From NCBI GenBank assembly GCA_944385105.1, contig CALWVR010000011.1, positions 62,001 through 126,000 on the forward strand: a DNA stretch of 64,000 nucleotides, written 5' to 3'. This stretch comes from an uncultured Clostridia bacterium (GTDB lineage Bacteria > Bacillota > Clostridia > Oscillospirales > Acutalibacteraceae). Positions 34,012-42,388 of the stretch are shown here, piece after piece; within the stretch, counting starts at the first letter, position 1; each line of letters begins with the position of its first letter. A program made the translations under genes and the position numbers. Under the pieces are notes generated by a model. It did not search any database, was not told the origin of the DNA, and worked only from the letters and a program-made list of their open reading frames with translations.

Positions 34012-36630
34012 TTATTTCTTTATTCTAGCTGCCCACTTTTCAATTTCCACTAATATAAGTGGAGATATAGAGAATGCCGCAACAATTAGCCATTGCACTG
34101 TATTTAAACTTGTTGTTTTAAATATGACTGATAAAAACGGAATTGATATAACTGATACTTGCAGCAAAATACAAAATATAAAAGAATACACTAGTTTTAA
34201 ATTTGAAAATATTCCATACTCAAATATTGATTTCTCACTCTTCACATTAAAAGAATGCGTAAGCTGGGCTAAACTCAAAACTGCAAATGCCATTGTTCGA
34301 CCTATTATTGGATCTTTAGTGGAGTCAAAGAATATTGTACCTATGGTAAAAGCAAGTAATGATATAATGCCTATATAACATCCCTCTACTATTATTCTTC
34401 TCCATATTGCTCTTGAGAATAGAGAGGAATCCTTTTGAGGTGGCTCAGTCATTATATCCGGGCTTACCGGCTCGACTCCTAAGGCAAGTGCTGGGAATGA
34501 ATCTGTTACTAAGTTTACCCAAAGAAGGTGTATTGCAAGTAATGGACTTGGTAAATTTAAAACAAATGCTGTTAAAATTGTAAGCACTTCACCTATATTA
34601 CTAGCTAAAAGAAAATGAACTGTCTTTCTTATATTTTGAAATATTCCCCTTCCTTGGCGTACGGCTTCTACTATAGTAGAAAAGTTATCGTCAGTCATTA
34701 TCATGTCAGCTGCGCTTTTAGCTACCTCTGTTCCTGTTATGCCCATTGCACAACCTATGTCTGCAGCTTTTAAGGCCGGCGCATCATTTACTCCGTCACC
34801 AGTCATAGCAACAATATCACCATGTTTTTTAAAAGCTTTTACTATTCTAACCTTATGTTCCGGAGACACCCTTGCAAATACTGAATACTTAAATATATTC
34901 TTTTCAAGTTTTTCCTGACTCATATTTTCAAGCTCTGCACCGGTAACTGCACTGTCTTTATCTGATAATATAGATAAGTCTTTTGCTATTGCCTTTGCTG
35001 TTGCTATGTGGTCACCCGTTATCATAACAGGACGAATAAATGCTTTTTTGCATTCTTCAACTGCACTTTTCACTTGTGGTCTTGGCGGGTCTATCATTCC
35101 TATTAGCCCACAAAAGTTTAAGTCCTTTTCAAGATTTTCTCCTTTCTTGAAAGTATCCACGTCTTTGTAGCCTATTGCTAAGACTCTCAGTGCATCTTTG
35201 GCCATACTTTCATTTTGTATATTTATAGATCTTTTAAGGGAGTCCGTCATTGGCTTGCCATTACAGCTTTTTGATATTTTTACTAGAAAATCAGGTGCTC
35301 CTTTAGTTATTACTCTATACTTACCATTCTTTAGTCTATGCACAGTAGTCATAAGCTTTCTTGCAGAATCAAAGGGTATTTCATAGACTCTTGGATATTC
35401 CTCTTCAAGAGTCTTTTTATTCTGCCCGTTTTCAAGTGCTGCTACTACTAATGCTGCCTCTGTTGGGTCACCTGTTGTCTTATAGCTCTTTCCTGACTTT
35501 GCAATACTTGAGTTATTACACAAAGCTCCAAAAATTAATATGTTTTGTCCTTCCTTAGATGAAAAGTTTATTTTACCTTTTTCAGAAGATAATCTTGTTA
35601 CAGTCATTTTATTTTGGGTCAAGGTACCAGTTTTATCAGAGCAGATAACTGTAGCATTACCCAGTGTTTCAACGGCTGGCAAGCGCCGAATTATAGCTCT
35701 ATTTTCAGCCATTCTTTGCACTCCTATTGCAAGAACAATAGTAACAACTGCTGGCAGGCCTTCCGGTATTGCCGCAACAGCTAAGCTTATTGAGATCATA
35801 AACATCTCAAGTGGATCAGACTGTTCTATAATGCCCAGAACAAATATAATAGCACATATAATTATAGCGCCCACACCTAATATCTTGCCAACCTTATCAA
35901 GTTTTACCTGAAGTGGAGTTTGGGCTGACTCTTCTGATATTATCATACCCGCTATTTTTCCCACCTGGGTATCCATTCCTGTTGCCACGACGACAGCAAG
36001 AGCGTGCCCGGCTGTTACTATTCCTGTGGAGAAAACCATATTTCTTTGGTCAGCTATTGGAGAGTTTTCTTCAAATGTTTCGTCGGCGTCTTTCTCTACT
36101 GGCACTGATTCACCCGTAAGTGATGACTCTTCAACCTTAAAGTTTGAAGTTTCTATCAGTCTTGCATCAGCCGGAACAAGGTCTCCTGTATCAAGGAAAA
36201 GTATGTCTCCCACTACTATTTCTTCCGACGGTATTGTAACTTTCTTACTATTCCTTATAACCGTCGCTCGAGGAGACGAAAGCTTCTTTAATGCCTCGAG
36301 TTCCTTTTCGGCTTTGCTTTCTTGCACAAGACCTATTATCGCGTTCACTACCACTATGAATAGAATTATAATTGAGTCAATGTAGTCCTCAGTTCCCTCA
36401 ACAGCCGACGTTATGAACGATATTACAGCCGCTATTAAAAGTATTATTACCATGAAGTCTGAAAACTGGGCTAGAAATCTTACAATGATTCCTTTTTTCT
36501 TTTTTTCTTTTAAAATATTTTTCCCGTCATCTATAAGTTTTCTTTTTGCTGCTGCACTGCTAAGTCCTGCATCTTTTTTAACTTTAAAATATTCAAGCAC
36601 ATCCTTCGACGACATATGATGCCAATACAC
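34012..36630 (-). CDS. Calcium-transporting P-type ATPase (SERCA/PMR1-like)
   Basis: A type IIA cation pump that exports Ca2+ using ATP. 872 residues. Seen: TGESVPVEKD in the actuator domain, VAAIPEGLPAVVT in membrane helix 4 (the calcium-site pattern), the phosphorylation motif CSDKTGTLTQNKMTVT, KGAPD in the nucleotide domain, and TGDGVNDAPALKAADIG in the hinge. About 10 membrane segments. The GTG at 36630 is chosen: AAGGAG lies 8 bases upstream and the N-terminus then reads (M)YWHHMSSKDVLEYF, as in relatives. It is divergent from ytaF. Confidence 0.93.
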   Translation of the reverse strand: MYWHHMSSKDVLEYFKVKKDAGLSSAAAKRKLIDDGKNILKEKKKKGIIVRFLAQFSDFMVIILLIAAVISFITSAVEGTEDYIDSIIILFIVVVNAIIGLVQESKAEKELEALKKLSSPRATVIRNSKKVTIPSEEIVVGDILFLDTGDLVPADARLIETSNFKVEESSLTGESVPVEKDADETFEENSPIADQRNMVFSTGIVTAGHALAVVVATGMDTQVGKIAGMIISEESAQTPLQVKLDKVGKILGVGAIIICAIIFVLGIIEQSDPLEMFMISISLAVAAIPEGLPAVVTIVLAIGVQRMAENRAIIRRLPAVETLGNATVICSDKTGTLTQNKMTVTRLSSEKGKINFSSKEGQNILIFGALCNNSSIAKSGKSYKTTGDPTEAALVVAALENGQNKKTLEEEYPRVYEIPFDSARKLMTTVHRLKNGKYRVITKGAPDFLVKISKSCNGKPMTDSLKRSINIQNESMAKDALRVLAIGYKDVDTFKKGENLEKDLNFCGLIGMIDPPRPQVKSAVEECKKAFIRPVMITGDHIATAKAIAKDLSILSDKDSAVTGAELENMSQEKLEKNIFKYSVFARVSPEHKVRIVKAFKKHGDIVAMTGDGVNDAPALKAADIGCAMGITGTEVAKSAADMIMTDDNFSTIVEAVRQGRGIFQNIRKTVHFLLASNIGEVLTILTAFVLNLPSPLLAIHLLWVNLVTDSFPALALGVEPVSPDIMTEPPQKDSSLFSRAIWRRIIVEGCYIGIISLLAFTIGTIFFDSTKDPIIGRTMAFAVLSLAQLTHSFNVKSEKSIFEYGIFSNLKLVYSFIFCILLQVSVISIPFLSVIFKTTSLNTVQWLIVAAFSISPLILVEIEKWAARIKK

Positions 36631-36790
36631 TCTGACCACTCCTTTTTATTTGTTGTCCATAAGCTAATATATATTCAAGTGCATAGAGAGTATATTACTA
36701 TAATCGCCTCAAATCAGTGCAATAAATTAAAGAAACCATATGCTATTTTATGGCATATATTGATAAAAATAAAGCAAAAGGTGAGGGATT

Positions 36791-37432
36791 ATGGGTTTAT
36801 TTGGAATTATACTTCTAGCTATGTCACTTAGTATGGATTCAATGGGAATTGGAATATCCTATGGACTACGAAAGGTAAGAATATCTCTTATAGTTAAGAT
36901 TATTATAAGTTTAATATCTATAATATTTACAGCTACATCCATATTTATAGGAGAGCTTATATTGTTAATTATTGACAAAGACATTGCAAAGCTGCTGGGT
37001 TGTCTAATGCTAATAGGGCTTGGTGCATTTATAATTTACCAAGCATTGAGGAAAAACCAGAAGGATAAAAAGAGTATTCGCCCTATGACGCGGAGTTTTA
37101 TGTTAAAGTCCTTTGGGATAACTATAAAGATTATAAGGGACCCTATAAGCTGTGACTTTGATAGGTCTTCTCATATAGACATAAAGGAGGCAATATATTT
37201 AGGCGTTGCCTTGTCTATTGACTCGTTTGGCGCTGGGATAAGCAGTGTAGTATCAGGACTTGACAGTTATTTTATTCCTCTTGCCGTTGGGCTTTGTCAG
37301 TTTTTGTTTTTAAGTGGCGGGATAATTTTGGGCAAAAAAATATCAACCTTAAAAAAGGTTGATTCAAAAATTTTTGTTGTTGCATCAGGGGTACTGCTTA
37401 TAGTATTAGCATTTATAAGGTATTTTATATAG
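36791..37432 (+). CDS. ytaF: Sporulation membrane protein YtaF-like (MntP-type fold)
   Basis: 213 residues with two homologous halves: AMSLSMDSMGIGISYGLR near 11-28 and VALSIDSFGAGISSVVSG near 139-156. Each carries the S-x-D-S-x-x-x-G-I-S motif of the MntP/YtaF/TerC-like transporter group, with about 6 membrane segments. YtaF is a spore-forming Firmicute protein produced in sporulation. Its cargo is unknown but a divalent metal is plausible. Its neighbour is a divergent calcium ATPase. Confidence 0.85.
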   Translation: MGLFGIILLAMSLSMDSMGIGISYGLRKVRISLIVKIIISLISIIFTATSIFIGELILLIIDKDIAKLLGCLMLIGLGAFIIYQALRKNQKDKKSIRPMTRSFMLKSFGITIKIIRDPISCDFDRSSHIDIKEAIYLGVALSIDSFGAGISSVVSGLDSYFIPLAVGLCQFLFLSGGIILGKKISTLKKVDSKIFVVASGVLLIVLAFIRYFI

Positions 37433-37495
37433 ATTTACTTGATTTTTGGTTAAGTTTTATTTTACCATAAAATTTTTCAAGTTTTTCTATACACC

Positions 37496-37831
37496 CTATT
37501 TATTTGGAACAAAAATTCTTACGCGGACTCCTAGTTTTTTGCAGTTGTCTATTACAAACTTAGTCCCGCGGGACTTCCCGTCCCAAAAAGCTAATACAAG
37601 ATCTGCATTTTTAATAATTGTAATGTTGCGCTTAAGGGGAGCTATTTTGCCGTACTTATCGTATTCGGGAAGGAACTCAGTAAGTTTTATGCCATGCAAA
37701 ATAGCATATTCTCTTGCTGAGGTATCCACACCTTTAGCTCCGCCTGATATAATTTCAGTTACATCTTTAGGTAAATACTTTTCAAGATCTAAGACTTTAA
37801 GTCCCCTTGACCCTATCACAGCCACTTTCAT
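37496..37831 (-). CDS. SLOG/DUF2493-like small protein 2
   Basis: 111 residues starting at the ATG at 37831, 7 bases after GGAGGTG. It has a complete SLOG-like pattern: MKVAVIGSRG at the N-terminus, IISGGAKGVDTSAREYA near 32-48, and NADLVLAFWDGKSRGTKFVI near 76-95. Related single-domain proteins (DUF2493/YAcAr type) are predicted nucleotide-ligand binders. It lies divergent from a ribbon-helix-helix regulator across a 13-bp inverted repeat and is convergent with ytaF. Confidence 0.82.
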   Translation of the reverse strand: MKVAVIGSRGLKVLDLEKYLPKDVTEIISGGAKGVDTSAREYAILHGIKLTEFLPEYDKYGKIAPLKRNITIIKNADLVLAFWDGKSRGTKFVIDNCKKLGVRVRIFVPNK

Positions 37832-37860
37832 CTTCGTCACCTCCAATGAACATATTTTGG

Positions 37861-37925
37861 ATATATTGTGTATCTATTTTTACCACTTGGCTGCATAATC
37901 GCGCTAAAATGTATACACAATATAT
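37861..37925. promoter_or_regulatory. Inverted-repeat control region between SLOG-like gene 2 and RHH gene
   Basis: ATATATTGTGTAT (37861-37873) and ATACACAATATAT (37913-37925) are perfect inverted 13-mers 39 bases apart. Each contains TTGTGT, which could serve as a -35 box for inward promoters that drive the two genes. This is the expected binding target for the RHH protein. Confidence 0.65.
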
Positions 37926-37943
37926 TTATTTTGGAGTGAGTTT

Positions 37944-38135
37944 ATGGCTATTAAGAGTTTACCTATAAGAATCGATACTGAAATGCTAGATAAATTACAT
38001 TACATAGCTAACTATGAAGGCCGTTCTGCTAACAGTCAAATCCTTTATTTAATACGTAAATGTATAGAGCAATATGAAAAAGAACATGGCGTAATCTTTA
38101 GTGAGAGGAAACCAAAGCAAAAAAAGACCCCCTAG
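37944..38135 (+). CDS. Arc-type ribbon-helix-helix DNA-binding protein
   Basis: 63 residues: a basic N-terminal strand (SLPIRIDTEMLDKL), helix A, then EGRSANSQILYLIRKCIEQYE, matching the Arc/MetJ RHH fold in which the strand reads DNA as a dimer. A GGAGTG site precedes the ATG. It is transcribed away from SLOG-like gene 2. The tail is Lys-rich. Its stop codon lies inside the terminator stem. Regulation of itself and the SLOG gene is inferred from the shared inverted repeat. Confidence 0.85.
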   Translation: MAIKSLPIRIDTEMLDKLHYIANYEGRSANSQILYLIRKCIEQYEKEHGVIFSERKPKQKKTP

Positions 38136-38158
38136 CATCTAAACTATGCTAGAGGGTC
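38125..38158 (+). terminator. Terminator overlapping the end of the RHH gene
   Basis: AGACCCCCTAGCAT pairs with ATGCTAGAGGGTCT around a 7-base loop. The TAG stop (38133-38135) is in the 5' arm. Confidence 0.8.
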
Positions 38159-38235
38159 TCTTCTTCTAAATTTAAGGGCTTTTTAAATTATTTTCTTATT
38201 CCTTAATTACCTCACACTCGCAGACATTTCATAAG

Positions 38236-38310
38236 TCCGCAAAGAATTCTTTAGTCACAACAATACCCAACATATGTAAAGCGTTGTTTCCGACTACTAT
38301 AAAACATTTA
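38236..38310 (-). pseudogene. Possible short gene fragment
   Basis: On the minus strand a 28-codon open stretch reads FIVVGNNALHMLGIVVTKEF and ends at a stop, with no start or ribosome site. It looks protein-like and lies in a region with other decayed genes, but I cannot assign it. Confidence 0.25.
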
Positions 38311-38319
38311 AATGCAGGT

Positions 38320-39120
38320 TTATTCATTAAACTTGATTTGATCTGCCTCGTCTTCTTGCAGTATCTTGTTTAGGACCCACTTTCCTTTTTCTCTTGTAAA
38401 TTGCCAGTATTCCACAAAGGAAGAAGCTTCGGTTTCTCCGCTGACTACCAATTGTGTTTTTGTGTTAATGATATAATCGACCATTCTTCCTTTTATATAA
38501 AACCAGATATAGCAGCAAGCGTCGTTGGAATCACCATGTACGGCAACGGGCAGGGCTTGTACTAATTTGATGTTTTTCAAAATATTTTTTTCATTTCTGC
38601 AAGCCATCCAGTTTAGCTTTGTTTGAAAGCTCTCGAACAAACTATCAGACATATATTGCGACGCTGGCGTCATGTCCATATTCGACCACGCAGTTTGAAT
38701 CGCCATAAAGCTTTCATTTACGGTAGAATAAATGTCCTTAAGCTTCCAGGCATAATCGCTTCTCATTATTTTCTTCATTGCCTTTTTGGCTTTTCTTGAA
38801 CGCCTCGTAAGCCTAAAATAATGACGAATTAAGGCATAAGATGATATGACCAGCATGATAATATATAGACCGATCGATTCAAACACCGTCAGCGGACGAC
38901 TTGTATTGGTATAATGCGGATATTCTCTTTCATCGCTTCCTGCGGTATTGCCTCCCCCAGTACTGCCTCCTCCAGTACTGCCTCCTCCGGTACCGCCTCC
39001 TCCGGTACCGCCTCCTCCGGCGCGCAGTAGGATCACAGAGCTGTCAATATTCGCAGCATAAGCAGTAACGCTTAAGCAAGAAATGAGTACTAAACATACA
39101 ATAGGTATGATACTTTTCAT
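38320..39120 (-). CDS. Secreted Tim44-like domain protein
   Basis: 266 residues: a signal peptide (1-22, ending AYAA), a low-complexity stretch of GGGGT/GGGST units (about 33-57), a membrane segment near 80-98, a basic segment, then a Tim44/TIM44-like alpha+beta domain (about 120-262) with WSNMDMTPASQYMSDSLFE and a C-terminal WQFTREKGKWVLNKILQ. Bacterial Tim44-like proteins are poorly characterised; a lipid- or protein-binding role is usual speculation. The ATG at 39120 sits 8 bases after GAGG. The gene is GC-richer than its neighbours. Confidence 0.75.
   Translation of the reverse strand: MKSIIPIVCLVLISCLSVTAYAANIDSSVILLRAGGGGTGGGGTGGGSTGGGSTGGGNTAGSDEREYPHYTNTSRPLTVFESIGLYIIMLVISSYALIRHYFRLTRRSRKAKKAMKKIMRSDYAWKLKDIYSTVNESFMAIQTAWSNMDMTPASQYMSDSLFESFQTKLNWMACRNEKNILKNIKLVQALPVAVHGDSNDACCYIWFYIKGRMVDYIINTKTQLVVSGETEASSFVEYWQFTREKGKWVLNKILQEDEADQIKFNE
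38950..39024. repeat. Coding minisatellite of 15-bp units
   Basis: Five direct 15-bp units of the type GCCTCCTCCGGTACC (with CAGTACT variants) sit inside the Tim44-like gene and encode GGGGT/GGGST repeats. Units are in frame, so copy number changes would keep the frame. Confidence 0.85.
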
Positions 39121-39196
39121 CATTATCACCTCATTTAAAATATAACATAAAATTATAGATCAGACAAGATGAACTGCTCATTCAGACAAGCTCTGT

Positions 39197-39628
39197 CTAT
39201 TCCAACACAGATTGAAAGCCATGGTCAAAAGAAGTACGGATAATGCCGCGCTCTTTAATAAATGCGTTGATAAGTGTATGATCCGTCACATCAAATGCAG
39301 GATTGAGCACCTTTACTCCGCTCGTCACCATTGAACTTTTGTACTATAGCTATGTCACTTCAGAAGAATCCCACTATTCAAACGGGCTCTTTGCGCTATA
39401 CGTACAAACCATATTAATGGTCACAAGAGCCTTGCATGCAAAAGAGATTTTATAGTGTTTGGCTAAGATCAATACACTGGACGTGCCGATTTTGTTTGCC
39501 GTATCGCCGGTCATGGTAACGCCGTCACTTAAAATAGCACATCATCGATCAATCCGTTCTTAATTGCGTAGGACGCCATATTGCCACAGAGGATGGGTCC
39601 ATCAAGCCCAGCCTTGGCATATTCGTAT
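39197..39628 (-). pseudogene. Decayed mtnA/eIF2B-type sugar-phosphate isomerase
   Basis: The minus strand holds pieces of an MtnA-type protein in different frames and interrupted by stops: CGNMASYAIKNGLIDDV, then LSDGVTMTGDTANKIGTSS and ILAKHYKISF, and finally TSGVKVLNPAFDVTDHTLIN and FIKERGII. These match the family blocks DxVxANGDVANKIGT and NPAFDVTPAELITA. At least one frameshift and three stops are present. It lies downstream of a purine permease on the same strand, so it was probably a nucleoside salvage gene. Confidence 0.7.
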
Positions 39629-39684
39629 ATGGCTGAAGTTTAGCAACTTTAAAATAACATTCCATAACTCCAACCGTCATCTAT

Positions 39685-41034
39685 TTAAATAAATGCCAAC
39701 AGTACAAAATTTAAAATAAATAAGGCAGTTACAACCCAAACGGCAGGACTAATATCTTTAATTTGTTTTTTACAAATCTTAGTAATACAATAGAAAATAA
39801 ATCCTGCCGCAATACCATAGGAAATACTATAGCAGAGCGCCATGAAAACTCCTGCAAAAAATGCTGGTATAGCTTCGTTGAAGTCTTGCCATTGGATTTC
39901 ACTGAAAGCCGACATCATCATAACTCCAACTACTACCAATGCTGGCGCAGTTGCAGCAAATGGAATGGCACTTACAAAAGTGGCAAGCAAGGCGCTTATC
40001 GCAAAACAAATTGCTACTACTATACTTGTAAGTCCTGTCCTTCCCCCAGCGCCTATACCAGCAGCACTTTCTACATAGGTTGTGGTATTAGACGTTCCAA
40101 AAATTGCACCTATTGAAGTAGCTGCAGCATCAGCATACAATGCCTTATCAAGTTTGGATTTTGCACCACTGGTGTTTTTCATAACATGTTCATCATCAAA
40201 AATTCCACTTTTGCGTCCTGTGCCAATAAAGGTGCCTATAGTATCGAATGTATCTGAAATACTGAAAGCAAAAATTGTTACCAGCACCAGCGGAATTTTT
40301 GCAGTATCACTGAAAAGCGAACCTAATCCATTACTAGTAAAAATGGCGCAAAAAGTAGTAGGTAGCTGATTGCAGGCTTCAATAAAACTTATAGTTTCCG
40401 TAGTAGTCGTTACCCCCACAGTAATGCCTAACAAGGAAGTAACTATCATGCCTATCAATATTGCTCCTTTCACATTATAGATAAGCAGCGCTACCGTCAA
40501 AAACAAACCGATTAAAAAAAGCCAAAGCGACGGCTGATTCAAATTGGCTAACGCGGGTATGTTGGAATCAAAGTTGATAATTCCCACGTTTAATAAACCA
40601 AGATAAGCAACAAAAATTCCTATTCCTCCTCCAATAGCATTCTTCAAACTATTTGGAATGGAGTCGATAATAGCTCTACGGATTCTTGTACATGTAATAA
40701 TAATGTTGATTATACCGCAGATAAATACCATAGATAAAGCCTGCTGCCATGTGAAACCCAGTTTAAAACAAACCGTATAGACAAAGAATGCATTGAGTCC
40801 CATTCCCGGAGCCTGTGCATAAGGGACATTTGCAAAAAGCCCCATAATTAAAGTTCCTATAATAGACGCAATAATAGTTGCTAAAAAAACTGCACCCCAT
40901 TGCATGCCTGCTTGACTTAACAATGTCGGATTTACAACAATAATGTAAGCCATTGCAAAAAATGTTGTTAGTCCAGCAATTACCTCTTTTTTTACAGTAG
41001 TTCCATTTTGCTTGAGTTTAAATAAAATCTCCAT
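39685..41034 (-). CDS. NCS2-family purine permease (adenine/guanine/hypoxanthine type)
   Basis: 449 residues with about 12-13 membrane segments. Seen: the N-terminal EVIAGLTTFFAMAYIIVVNP near 18-37 typical of the AzgA/PbuG-PurP branch, GMGLNAFFVYTV near 75-86, FSISDTFDTIGTFIGTGRKSG near 256-276, and GTSNTTTYVESAAGIGAGGRTG further on. It imports purine bases by proton symport. AGAGAGG precedes the ATG. No purine riboswitch is visible upstream. Its downstream neighbour is the decayed mtnA-type gene. Confidence 0.92.
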   Translation of the reverse strand: MEILFKLKQNGTTVKKEVIAGLTTFFAMAYIIVVNPTLLSQAGMQWGAVFLATIIASIIGTLIMGLFANVPYAQAPGMGLNAFFVYTVCFKLGFTWQQALSMVFICGIINIIITCTRIRRAIIDSIPNSLKNAIGGGIGIFVAYLGLLNVGIINFDSNIPALANLNQPSLWLFLIGLFLTVALLIYNVKGAILIGMIVTSLLGITVGVTTTTETISFIEACNQLPTTFCAIFTSNGLGSLFSDTAKIPLVLVTIFAFSISDTFDTIGTFIGTGRKSGIFDDEHVMKNTSGAKSKLDKALYADAAATSIGAIFGTSNTTTYVESAAGIGAGGRTGLTSIVVAICFAISALLATFVSAIPFAATAPALVVVGVMMMSAFSEIQWQDFNEAIPAFFAGVFMALCYSISYGIAAGFIFYCITKICKKQIKDISPAVWVVTALFILNFVLLAFI

Positions 41035-41431
41035 AAAAATTACCTCTCTTTTATTTTATTGCTCACTTTATAATTTTATATACAAATTCTCAATAAAATA
41101 AGTTTTTAACATAATTGCACATAAAATTACCCCATAAGCTATTTTTTTATCATACCAAATTCAAATGATGAATGCAATAACATTAACAAAAATTTTGGCA
41201 AAAATTTTAAAATTTAGTTATGTTATAATAATTACAGCTCACCCGGACGTGCAAAGAATAGCTAAAGTCCATATTTTCGGGAAGGACAAAATCTAACTTC
41301 CACATGGTAGTAATCAAAAGTGCAACTCTGCATAAGTATTTTGTTTTTAAAACAAAGATCAGAGAAATGTGTAACCCATAATTTCTGCAAAAAAAAACTC
41401 GTCCCAAGCGATATCACACTTGTAACGAGTT
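41035..41431. other. AT-rich leader and intergenic region
   Basis: About 400 bases between the purine permease start and tRNA-Ser. I see no purine aptamer core, no credible frame with a ribosome site and no repeat. Confidence 0.5.
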
Positions 41432-41520
41432 TGGCGGAGACGGAGAGATTCGAACTCTCGTGCCCGTGAAGGCAAACGCATTTCGAGTGCGCCCCGTTAT
41501 GACCACTTCGATACGTCTCC
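41432..41520 (-). tRNA. tRNA-Ser (anticodon CGA)
   Basis: An 89-base class II tRNA on the minus strand: acceptor GGAGACG/CGTCTCC, D arm, anticodon loop CTCGAAA (anticodon CGA, reads TCG), a long variable arm GCCTTCACGGGC, T arm GAGAGTTCGAATCTCTC and encoded CCA. Confidence 0.94.
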
Positions 41521-41575
41521 ATTTATGTAAACTCAGTAAACTAAGTTTATTTATATATTTTTGTATTCGAACGGG

Positions 41576-41710
41576 GCGCCCCGTTATGCCCTGTTGCGGT
41601 TCCCGAAATTTTTTATACTCCCGTAAAAATTTCGACCGCGGCCACTCCTTTTTGCTCGCTTACTCTGCCACTGGCAGCGCTCCCAAACGTCCCCACTTCG
41701 ATACGTCTCC
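41576..41710 (-). pseudogene. Broken tRNA-Ser copy with about 105-bp insertion
   Basis: On the minus strand the first 18 bases GGAGACGTATCGAAGTGG (41693-41710) equal the intact tRNA-Ser. Then about 105 foreign bases follow, then CATAACGGGGCGC (41576-41588), which is the next segment of the tRNA, and the similarity stops. The insert carries a long hairpin (41596-41639: GCGGT and CGAAATTTTT arms) and a small palindrome CTGCCACTGGCAG (41665-41677). Confidence 0.7.
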
Positions 41711-41759
41711 TTACCACTTTACTTTTTTATTATAGTTCAACCTTTCTTTTTTGTCAAAC

Positions 41760-42026
41760 CTATTTAATAAGTAACTGCATACACATCAAAAATACTGCAC
41801 CCAGAAGTGCTGATACCCCCATCTGCACAAACCACTGGACTGTTAGATGTTGCGTCTTTAGCTTCGATGGTGTATCCATGTTCTTAAGTATCTTTCTTGC
41901 TTCTTTCTCAAGTAAGTTCTTTTGAGTATTTGCATACTCCGGTCTTAAAAAAAGTATTGCTCTATTATAATACTTATTCCCTATATCACTTACCTCTATC
42001 ACACTATTATTTATCCCTTTAATCAT
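41760..42026 (-). CDS. Conserved-looking small protein with C-terminal membrane anchor
   Basis: 88 residues: a mixed polar N-terminal region with YYNRAILFLRPEY near 19-31, a charged helix, and a hydrophobic C-terminal segment (about 68-86). A GGGAGGTTG site precedes the ATG. It has the look of a tail-anchored membrane protein. I do not recognise the family. Confidence 0.6.
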   Translation of the reverse strand: MIKGINNSVIEVSDIGNKYYNRAILFLRPEYANTQKNLLEKEARKILKNMDTPSKLKTQHLTVQWFVQMGVSALLGAVFLMCMQLLIK

Positions 42027-42388
42027 TTTGCAACCTCCCGGTTCATATATATATACATAATCTTGTCAAGAAAAAGTTTTTATATTCACTCTATTAACTT
42101 TTATTTATTAAATTCTTATACTATATGTATTTTTTCCGTACTTTTGGGAAATAATAAAAGATAATAAGTGGAAAACTATGTTGAAAAGGTTGAAAACCTC
42201 GCATTATACGTAAATTTCTATTTTAACAACTTTTATTTAAAAATTTTTTAAAAAACTATATGTATTTTTTTTGTTTTAAAGTAAACTTTTAAATTTTCTT
42301 GTAAGGAACATTATGCTAAATTGATTTACTATTTGTCAAAATGTTGTATAATTAAGTTAATATACAAATAAAAGGGAGTATTCTATAA
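42027..42388. other. AT-rich gap with a promoter for the glycosylase gene
   Basis: 360 bases, very AT-rich. The only recognisable element is a TTTACT (42325-42330)/TATAAT (42347-42352) pair with a 16-base spacer before the OGG-type gene. No genes or repeats seen. Confidence 0.45.

Noticed and set aside
34124..36619. Several plus-strand frames opposite the calcium ATPase
   Set aside because: The ATPase motifs are complete on the minus strand; the antisense frames have no ribosome sites or recognisable domains.
37446..37898. A 150-codon frame opposite SLOG-like gene 2
   Set aside because: It covers the SLOG gene and its control region, without ribosome site; the SLOG motifs are on the minus strand.
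38950..39024. Possible CRISPR or satellite array
   Set aside because: Units are 15 bp with no spacers and lie in frame inside a coding gene; it is a coding minisatellite. I saw no CRISPR array anywhere in the window.
41035..41250. Purine riboswitch before the purine permease
   Set aside because: The conserved aptamer core blocks are not present.
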